Below, in pieces: positions 23,196 through 28,599 of a stretch of 28,599 nucleotides of DNA (the stretch's first letter is position 1; each line of letters begins with the position of its first letter). Source of the DNA: Nocardioides sp. (lineage in GTDB: Bacteria > Actinomycetota > Actinomycetes > Propionibacteriales > Nocardioidaceae); assembly GCA_021731205.1 (NCBI GenBank), contig JAKFXV010000137.1:1-28599 (forward strand), in the 5' to 3' direction. Both the position numbers and the translations under genes were made by a program. The notes under the pieces are model-generated. The model saw nothing but the letters and a program-made list of their open reading frames with translations. It had not been told where the DNA came from and made no database searches.

Positions 23196-24250
23196 GTCAA
23201 GTAGTCGACGGCGGAGTACGCCGCCAACCGATCGAGGTTATGGGTGGAGTGGATCTCCCGGATAGTGCCCGACTTGGAACGCATCATCAACGACGAGGTC
23301 TCGATGACACCGGACGACTGGCCCGACGAAGGACTGGCGCCGTAGCGGACCCCGGGCAGCAATTCACCGTCGGTGATGCCGGTCGCGCAGAAGAACACGT
23401 CGTCAGACCCCACGAGGTCGCGGGAGGTCAGAATCGCGTTCAGGTCGAGTCCGACCTCGCGAGCCCGCTCGCGTTCCTCGGGTGACGCGGGATGGAGTCG
23501 CCCCAACAGTTCGCCGCCGAGGCAGATCAACGCGGCCGCGGTGATCACTCCTTCCGGCGTGCCCCCGACGCCCATCAGCATGTCGATGCCGGTGCCGGCA
23601 CGAGCCGCCATGATGGCGCCGGCGACATCGCCATCGGGGATGAACCTGATCCGTGCTCCAGCCTCACGTAGCTCGGCGACGAGACCGTCGTGCCGTGGCC
23701 GATCGAGGACCACCACGGTGACGTCCTGAGGCGTGCCGCCCTTGGCCTTGGCAACCGCCGCGACGTTGTCCCGCACGGGGGCGTCGAGATCCACCGCGCC
23801 GACGGCATCCGGACCGACGACGATCTTGTTCATGTAGAACACCGCAGACGGGTCATACATGGCACCGCGAGGTGCCACCGCGATCACGGAAACGGCGTTC
23901 GGTGCACCCTTGGCGAGCAGGGTGGTGCCGTCGACCGGGTCGACGGCTACGTCGCAGCCCGGTCCGTGGCCGGTGCCGACCCGCTCTCCGTTGAACAACA
24001 TCGGGGCGTGGTCCTTCTCGCCTTCTCCGATGACCACCACGCCATCCATCGGCACGGTCCCGATCAGGGTGCGCATGGCGTCGACGGCTGCCCGGTCGCC
24101 GCCGTCCTTGTCGCCGCGACCAACCCAGCGCCCCGAGGCCATGGCGGCGGCCTCCGTGACGCGCACCAGGTCCATGCCCAGGTTCGCCTGGGGGAGTTCA
24201 CGTGAGTCGAGCCTGGTCGTAGCCGTCGTGAACGTCATCGCGCCCGTCAT
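23192..24250 (-). CDS. glpX: Class II fructose-1,6-bisphosphatase (GlpX)
   Basis: A 352-residue GlpX-type phosphatase that dephosphorylates fructose-1,6-bisphosphate and, in many autotrophs, sedoheptulose-1,7-bisphosphate. Landmarks are [20 protein letters not shown] at 34-52, the metal-binding GEGEKD (75-80), [12 protein letters not shown] (99-110), and [20 protein letters not shown] towards the C-terminus. Its length is normal. The ATG at 24250 overlaps the prk stop by 4 nt (ATGA), which places it firmly in the Calvin operon. A second in-frame ATG at 24238 (M5) is possible. Confidence 0.95.
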   Translation of the reverse strand: MTGAMTFTTATTRLDSRELPQANLGMDLVRVTEAAAMASGRWVGRGDKDGGDRAAVDAMRTLIGTVPMDGVVVIGEGEKDHAPMLFNGERVGTGHGPGCDVAVDPVDGTTLLAKGAPNAVSVIAVAPRGAMYDPSAVFYMNKIVVGPDAVGAVDLDAPVRDNVAAVAKAKGGTPQDVTVVVLDRPRHDGLVAELREAGARIRFIPDGDVAGAIMAARAGTGIDMLMGVGGTPEGVITAAALICLGGELLGRLHPASPEERERAREVGLDLNAILTSRDLVGSDDVFFCATGITDGELLPGVRYGASPSSGQSSGVIETSSLMMRSKSGTIREIHSTHNLDRLAAYSAVDYLT

Positions 24251-25200
24251 CGATCTACCGTGCCGGCGGAGAGCAGGTGGTAGAGCAGGATCAACTGGCT
24301 GATCGCCAAGGGCTCACTCCGACCGATGTCCCCGATCCGTCCGAGACTCTCGGGTGGACCACCATCGACATCGAGTTCGGCCCAGATGGCCTTCTCAAGT
24401 TGCCGTGCCTCCTCGGCCGAAGCGTGGCCATGGACGTGCAGGCAATCGGTGGGGGTCCCATCGGCGTCACGCAGGATCTTCAGATGCATGGCGGTGCGAT
24501 TGTCATCGGTCAACACCGTTGACAGTGAGGGATGCTGGATCGTCGGTCGCAGCATCAGTTCCGCCGAGAGTGGTGTGCCGGGCGGATCGTTCCGGGTGGC
24601 GATCGGGGCGAACCTCGCCACGATGTCGGCGTACTTCCGTTGGGGTCGGATGTACGCCGCGGACTCGGGTTCGCGGCGTTCGAGATCGGCCAGCACCTGC
24701 TCGGGTGTGTAGCCACGTTTGGCGCAATCGCGCTCCACCTTCCAGCCTCGCCTGATCTCCTCGGGTGGATCCAGGAACACGGTGACGTCGAAGCACGCTC
24801 GGGCCAACTTGGTCGAGAGCGGATGGAGTCCTTCGACGATCACGAACTCCTTCGGTTCGACGTACATGGGCCGCGTGAAGGTGCCGGTGGCGTGCTCATA
24901 GACCGGCTTGAGGATCGGGCGGCCGAGGGCGAGCAATTGCAGATGCTGCTCCATGATGTCGAGGTAGTTGCAGTCGGGATGCAGCGGCGTGAAGGGAAGA
25001 TCTCGTCGCTCCTCGCGGTCGAAGGCGTGGTAGTCGTCGACGCAGATGGACGTGCACCGGTCGGCGCCCAGGGCCTCGACGAGGCCCTGGGTGAGCGTGG
25101 TCTTGCCGGCTGCCGAGTCGCCGGCGATGGCCAACATGACCGGGCGAAGCGCGGGTCCGGCACCCTCGGAACGGACCATTCGTAGGACTTTGTCAGGCAT
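24247..25200 (-). CDS. prk: Phosphoribulokinase
   Basis: A 317-residue kinase that phosphorylates ribulose 5-phosphate to ribulose-1,5-bisphosphate, the diagnostic Calvin-cycle step. The P-loop GDSAAGKT is at 27-34. [50 protein letters not shown] and [10 protein letters not shown] are typical of phosphoribulokinase and separate it from uridine kinase. Its start (ATG 25200) overlaps the end of tkt by 8 nt, with GGAGGAAAGG upstream inside tkt. The coupling to tkt and glpX argues for balanced expression of the regeneration phase. Confidence 0.95.
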   Translation of the reverse strand: MPDKVLRMVRSEGAGPALRPVMLAIAGDSAAGKTTLTQGLVEALGADRCTSICVDDYHAFDREERRDLPFTPLHPDCNYLDIMEQHLQLLALGRPILKPVYEHATGTFTRPMYVEPKEFVIVEGLHPLSTKLARACFDVTVFLDPPEEIRRGWKVERDCAKRGYTPEQVLADLERREPESAAYIRPQRKYADIVARFAPIATRNDPPGTPLSAELMLRPTIQHPSLSTVLTDDNRTAMHLKILRDADGTPTDCLHVHGHASAEEARQLEKAIWAELDVDGGPPESLGRIGDIGRSEPLAISQLILLYHLLSAGTVDR

Positions 25201-27169
25201 GATCGGTGGTCCTTTCCTCCAATAGCGTCACGATCCGGGTCTGCACGGCCTCGACGTTGAGTCCGTAGTGCGCCATCACCTCGTCACCCGGTCCCGAGGC
25301 ACCGAATTCGTCGATGCCGATCGCGAGATCGACCAGGCCACGCCACCCTGAGGTGACGCCGGCCTCGATGCTGACGCGGGGGATGGCACGGTCCGGTGTG
25401 TACGTCGACCGGTCCATCGCCGAAACCACACGTGCTGTGATGCCGTCTCCGGCCAGGTTCGCGGCCACGGAGTCCGCGAGCGCCACTTCGGACCCGGTGG
25501 CGACGATCTCGACGTCGGCCCCAGTCGGTTCGGTCGAGATGTGTGGTGGCACCGCCTGGCGGGTCAGGATCAACGCCGTCGGTCCGTCGGTTCGTTCGAT
25601 GGCTTGGCGCCAGGCCTCCGCCGTCTCGGCCTCATCGGCTGGTCGGAGCACCTGCAGGCCGGGGATCAACCGCAGGGACTCGACATGCTCGACGGGCTGA
25701 TGAGTCGGGCCATCCTCACCGACGGCCACGGAGTCGTGGGTGAGGATGTGGATGACGGGTTGCTTCATCAGCGCAGCCAGCCGCAGCGCGGGGCGGAGGT
25801 AGTCGCTGAACACCAGGAAGGTGCTGCCGAAGGGTCGGAACCCTCCGTGCAGTGCCAGGCCGTTCATCACCGAAGCCATGGCGAACTCCCGGATTCCGAA
25901 GGCGAGCTGCGAGCCCGAGTAGTCCTCGCGGGTCACGAGCGCGCCACCGGTCGACGTACCGGTCGAACCGGCGAGGTCTGCCGAGCCTCCGACGAGTTCG
26001 GGCAACGCCTCGGTGAGCGCGACGAGGCAGTCCTGCGACGTTTGACGCGTGGCACGGGTCCGGCCGGACACCGTCGCGGCCAGGGTCTCGCCGAGCTCGC
26101 TGGGAAGTTGCTGCTCTCGGGTCCGGCAGAACTCCTCGGCCGCTTCCGGACGGGCGAGCTCGAAGGCGTCGAACGCGTCGCGCCAGGCGGCGTGTTCGGC
26201 CGCACCGTCCTGGCTCAGTCCTGCGCATTCGGTCGCCACCTGATCTGGCACGGTGAACGGAGGCCACGTCCAATCGACCCGGGCCTTGGCCTCGGCGAGC
26301 GTTTGCGTTCCAAGAGGCGATCCGTGGGCTTTGCTGGTGCCTTCAACTCCGGGGGCGCCGTGTCCGATGACGGTGCGGACGGCGATGAAGCTCGGCCGCG
26401 GATCGCGCTTCGCCTCGACCAGCGCGGCGTCGATCGCCTCGACGTCGGTGCCGTCCTCGACGGCGACCACGTGCCAGCCGTACGCCGTGAAGCGGGCGAG
26501 CTGGTCATCGCTCGTCGAGAGGTCGGTGGCACCGTCGATCGTGATCGAGTTGTCGTCCCACAGCACGATCAATCGACCCAGACCCAGGTGTCCGCCGAGC
26601 GATGCGGCTTCGTGCGAGACCCCTTCCATCAGGCAGCCGTCGCCGACGATCGCATAGGTGTGGTGATCGGTGATCTCGGGATAGCGAGCAGCGGTCATCC
26701 GCTCGGCCAGGGCCAACCCGACGGCCATGGCCAGGCCCTGGCCGAGTGGACCTGTCGTTGTCTCGACGCCGGGAGTGTGCCCGACCTCGGGGTGTCCGGG
26801 CGTCCGCGATCCGAGTTGGCGGAAGGCTCGCAGTTCGGACATCGGCAGGTCGTAACCGAAGAGGTGCAGGAGGGCGTAGAGCAATGCCGAGCCGTGTCCG
26901 GCCGAGAGCACGAAACGGTCCCGATCGGCCCAACTCGGGTCCTGCGGGTCGTGCCGCAGGTGACGACTCCACAGCGTCCAGGCCATGGGTGCGGCACCCA
27001 TCGGCATGCCGGGGTGGCCCGAGTTCGCCGCTTCGACCATGTCCGCGGCGAGGAACCGGATGGTCTGGATCGCTGACTGATCGACCTTGTCGCCACCGTC
27101 CATAGCGTCATCGTGCTGCGTGCCCGAAGTGGGTTGCAGGATCTGGGTTTCGATGATCTGCGTCATCAC
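25193..27169 (-). CDS. tkt: Transketolase
   Basis: A 658-residue thiamine-diphosphate enzyme transferring two-carbon units in the Calvin and pentose phosphate pathways. [20 protein letters not shown] (41-60) is the signature near the start. The ThDP motif runs [16 protein letters not shown]...DDNSITIDG (176-213). [20 protein letters not shown] (428-447) carries the catalytic Glu region. [19 protein letters not shown] is at 477-495. The GTG start at 27169 (or ATG 27166) overlaps the rpe stop. A 25-residue N-terminal extension precedes the usual start. A decayed partial copy of a transketolase lies at 20985-21225 on the other strand. Confidence 0.96.
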   Translation of the reverse strand: MMTQIIETQILQPTSGTQHDDAMDGGDKVDQSAIQTIRFLAADMVEAANSGHPGMPMGAAPMAWTLWSRHLRHDPQDPSWADRDRFVLSAGHGSALLYALLHLFGYDLPMSELRAFRQLGSRTPGHPEVGHTPGVETTTGPLGQGLAMAVGLALAERMTAARYPEITDHHTYAIVGDGCLMEGVSHEAASLGGHLGLGRLIVLWDDNSITIDGATDLSTSDDQLARFTAYGWHVVAVEDGTDVEAIDAALVEAKRDPRPSFIAVRTVIGHGAPGVEGTSKAHGSPLGTQTLAEAKARVDWTWPPFTVPDQVATECAGLSQDGAAEHAAWRDAFDAFELARPEAAEEFCRTREQQLPSELGETLAATVSGRTRATRQTSQDCLVALTEALPELVGGSADLAGSTGTSTGGALVTREDYSGSQLAFGIREFAMASVMNGLALHGGFRPFGSTFLVFSDYLRPALRLAALMKQPVIHILTHDSVAVGEDGPTHQPVEHVESLRLIPGLQVLRPADEAETAEAWRQAIERTDGPTALILTRQAVPPHISTEPTGADVEIVATGSEVALADSVAANLAGDGITARVVSAMDRSTYTPDRAIPRVSIEAGVTSGWRGLVDLAIGIDEFGASGPGDEVMAHYGLNVEAVQTRIVTLLEERTTDHA

Positions 27170-27873
27170 GCCGCCTCAGTCCGCGCGGCACGGGCGGCGT
27201 GGAGCGCCTCGGCGCGCAAGAGATCCACCCCGGCGGCCTTGCCCGATGGATGGGCATAGAGCCACGAGCCGCTGATGAAGACGTCGGCCCCTGCGGCTGC
27301 GGCGCCGATGATCGTCGTGTCGGTGATCCCGCCGTCTACCTCCAGCTGAATCGCTTGTCCGGAGTCGTCGATCATCCGTCGCAACTCGGTGATCTTGGGC
27401 TCGACGGCGCGGATATAGGACTGACCGCCGAAGCCAGGGTTCACGGTCATGGCGAGGATCAGGTCGGTCTCGTCCAGCACATGGGCCACCACCGAAGCCG
27501 GTGTGTGGGGATTCAAAGCGACCCCACTCAGCACGCCGAGGTCACGGATCCGACTGAGCGTGCGATGCAGGTGCGTGCACGCCTCGGCATGCACGATCAA
27601 CAACTCACATCCTGCGGCGGCGTACCTGTTGAGCAACTCATCCGGGTTGGCGACCATCAGGTGCGCCTCGAAACCGACCGTGCTGTGTGCTCGCGCGGCG
27701 GCGATCACGTCCGGGCCGAAGGTCAGGTTGGGGACGAAGACCCCATCCATCACGTCCCACTGGATGCGATCGACACCCGCTGCGCACAGGCCGGCGACCT
27801 CGTCACCGAGGCGGGCAAGGTCGGCAGGCAGGACTGAGGGCAATATCAGGGGATCCACGCGTGCGTTCGGCAT
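27166..27873 (-). CDS. rpe: Ribulose-phosphate 3-epimerase
   Basis: A 235-residue TIM-barrel enzyme interconverting xylulose 5-phosphate and ribulose 5-phosphate, feeding phosphoribulokinase. Landmarks are [17 protein letters not shown] near the start, [18 protein letters not shown] (37-54) with metal/catalytic residues, HLMVANPD (71-78), TVNPGFGGQ (143-151) and [12 protein letters not shown] (177-188). It is the first gene of the five-gene minus-strand operon. The ATG at 27873 has only a weak Shine-Dalgarno (GGGTGA), which lies inside an inverted-repeat arm. The operon is divergent from a response regulator. Confidence 0.96.
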   Translation of the reverse strand: MPNARVDPLILPSVLPADLARLGDEVAGLCAAGVDRIQWDVMDGVFVPNLTFGPDVIAAARAHSTVGFEAHLMVANPDELLNRYAAAGCELLIVHAEACTHLHRTLSRIRDLGVLSGVALNPHTPASVVAHVLDETDLILAMTVNPGFGGQSYIRAVEPKITELRRMIDDSGQAIQLEVDGGITDTTIIGAAAAGADVFISGSWLYAHPSGKAAGVDLLRAEALHAARAARTEAA

Positions 27874-27880
27874 GAGAACA

Positions 27881-27937
27881 GTTCACCCGCCGAGGTCGGC
27901 CTGGCACTCACCCTGCCGGGTGGACCGGGGGGTGAAC
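27881..27937. repeat. Nested inverted repeats between rpe and the response regulator
   Basis: GTTCACCC (27881-27888) and GGGTGAAC (27930-27937) form perfect 8-bp inverted arms. Inside them, CACCC (27909-27913) and GGGTG (27918-27922) form a second dyad around TGCC. All four units share CACCC/GGGTG. The left arm overlaps the weak ribosome-binding region of rpe. This may be an operator cluster or an RNA structure controlling the Calvin operon. Confidence 0.45.
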
Positions 27938-27986
27938 CTCGCGCAGGTCGGGTCTCGTCGCGCGCGTCCCGCCGTATGGTGTGCCA

Positions 27987-28599
27987 GTGCCTCACGCCGC
28001 GCCAGCACCGCTTCGACTGCTCCTCGTGGACGACCACGAGATGGTCCTGCACGGGTTGGATGCGATGCTCGGGCACTTCGCTCAGGACGTGCGCATCGTC
28101 GCAACCGCCACCTCCGGCGCTGCCGCGATGGCCCAGGTCGCCGCCGAGGAACCCGACATCGTGCTCTGCGACGTACGCATCGGCAAGGAGAGCGGCCTCG
28201 ATCTGTGTCGGCAGATCACCACGCAGTATCCGTCGGTCAAGGTGGTGCTGCTGACGGTGTACGACGACGAGCACTATCTCTTCCAGGCACTCCGAGTCGG
28301 GGCGTCCGGGTACATCCTGAAACGCATCGACGGCGCCGAACTCGTCGGTCACCTGCGTCGGGTGCGCGACGGCGAGACGGTCATCGACCCCGCCCTGGCC
28401 GGCCGGGTTGCACTTTCGGCGGCCAGGCTCAGCTCCGGAGAGTTCTGGCCGGGAGCCCACCTCGGACTGACCCAGCGGGAGTCCGAGGTGCTTGAGCTTC
28501 TGGTGGCGGGACATTCCAACAAGGGCGTCGCTGCGAAGCTGGTGGTGAGCGAGGACACCGTGAAGACCCACATCCGTGGGCTCTACCGAAAACTAGGGG
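27987..28599 (+). CDS. NarL/FixJ-family response regulator, 3'-truncated by the window
   Basis: The frame is open to the right edge (204 codons seen). A receiver domain occupies about 9-125, with acidic D15/D16, phosphorylation site D62 (IVLCDVRIG), T90 (VVLLTVYDD) and K112 (GYILKRID). A LuxR-type helix-turn-helix starts near 157: LGLTQRESEVLELLVAGHSN then VSEDTVKTHIRGLYRKLG. GTG 27987 gives PHAAPAPLRLLLVDDHEMV; an in-frame GTG at 27981 is an alternative. There is no Shine-Dalgarno, and TATGGT (27975-27980) lies 6 nt before the start, so a leaderless transcript is possible. Its divergence from rpe makes it a candidate regulator of the Calvin operon, though this is unproven. Confidence 0.9.
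   Translation, partial: MPHAAPAPLRLLLVDDHEMVLHGLDAMLGHFAQDVRIVATATSGAAAMAQVAAEEPDIVLCDVRIGKESGLDLCRQITTQYPSVKVVLLTVYDDEHYLFQALRVGASGYILKRIDGAELVGHLRRVRDGETVIDPALAGRVALSAARLSSGEFWPGAHLGLTQRESEVLELLVAGHSNKGVAAKLVVSEDTVKTHIRGLYRKLG

Noticed and set aside
25541..27076. 511-residue plus-strand frame opposite transketolase
   Set aside because: Antisense shadow of tkt; no domain pattern, and the opposite strand is unambiguous transketolase.
1..28599. CRISPR arrays, insertion sequences with intact transposases, rRNA genes
   Set aside because: No regularly spaced repeats, no complete transposase and no rRNA sequence were seen on either strand.

Overview
This high-G+C window looks like chromosomal DNA of an Actinomycetota bacterium. 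The evidence is a SepX/GlpR-type divisome membrane protein beside a tRNA-Ala gene, frequent GTG starts, many ATGA/GTGA stop-start overlaps, and actinobacterial-style CO dehydrogenase and Calvin-cycle genes. Its theme is lithoautotrophy: oxidation of carbon monoxide on the left and centre, and regeneration of ribulose bisphosphate on the right. RuBisCO is not inside the window.

Layout. 1-863 holds the 3' part of a SepX/GlpR-like gene and tRNA-Ala(CGC). 864-1868 is about 1 kb with no intact gene and a possible recombinase remnant. 1869-3358 holds a LysR regulator and a convergent TrmO-like gene that share a CTAG stop site. 3504-10850 is a plus-strand CO dehydrogenase operon: a small unknown ORF, coxM, coxS, coxL, an XdhC-YHS fusion, coxG, then six small genes, five of them encoding single-span membrane proteins and one a DUF1059 protein. 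Facing it, 17415-10889 (minus) is a second operon: a second form I coxL without its own coxM or coxS, an XdhC-like gene, an unknown gene, coxD (MoxR ATPase), coxE (VWA protein), an unknown gene and a GIY-YIG-like gene. 19874-17653 (minus) holds xdhC and moaA for molybdenum cofactor supply. 20765-20151 (minus) is a DUF5134-like membrane protein.

20985-22103 is a gene graveyard: a plus-strand transketolase remnant read in three frames, a minus-strand FAD oxidoreductase N-terminal remnant, and a SulP transporter reduced by internal deletion and frameshift. An intact ArsR regulator with a TGAA-N6-TTCA operator-like dyad follows. 27873-22512 (minus) is a tightly coupled Calvin-cycle operon, rpe-tkt-prk-glpX-cbbY. 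A divergent NarL/FixJ response regulator runs off the right edge, and the intergenic space between it and rpe holds nested inverted repeats.

How it fits together: CoxMSL would oxidise CO to CO2, CoxD/CoxE and the XdhC proteins would mature the Mo-Cu and cofactor site, MoaA starts molybdopterin synthesis, and CoxG (with perhaps the small membrane proteins) would couple the enzyme to the membrane quinone pool. The electrons would support carbon fixation through the Calvin operon. The most unusual parts are the small-membrane-protein tail, the duplicated form I CoxL split between convergent operons, the XdhC-YHS fusion, and the decayed transketolase/SulP region.
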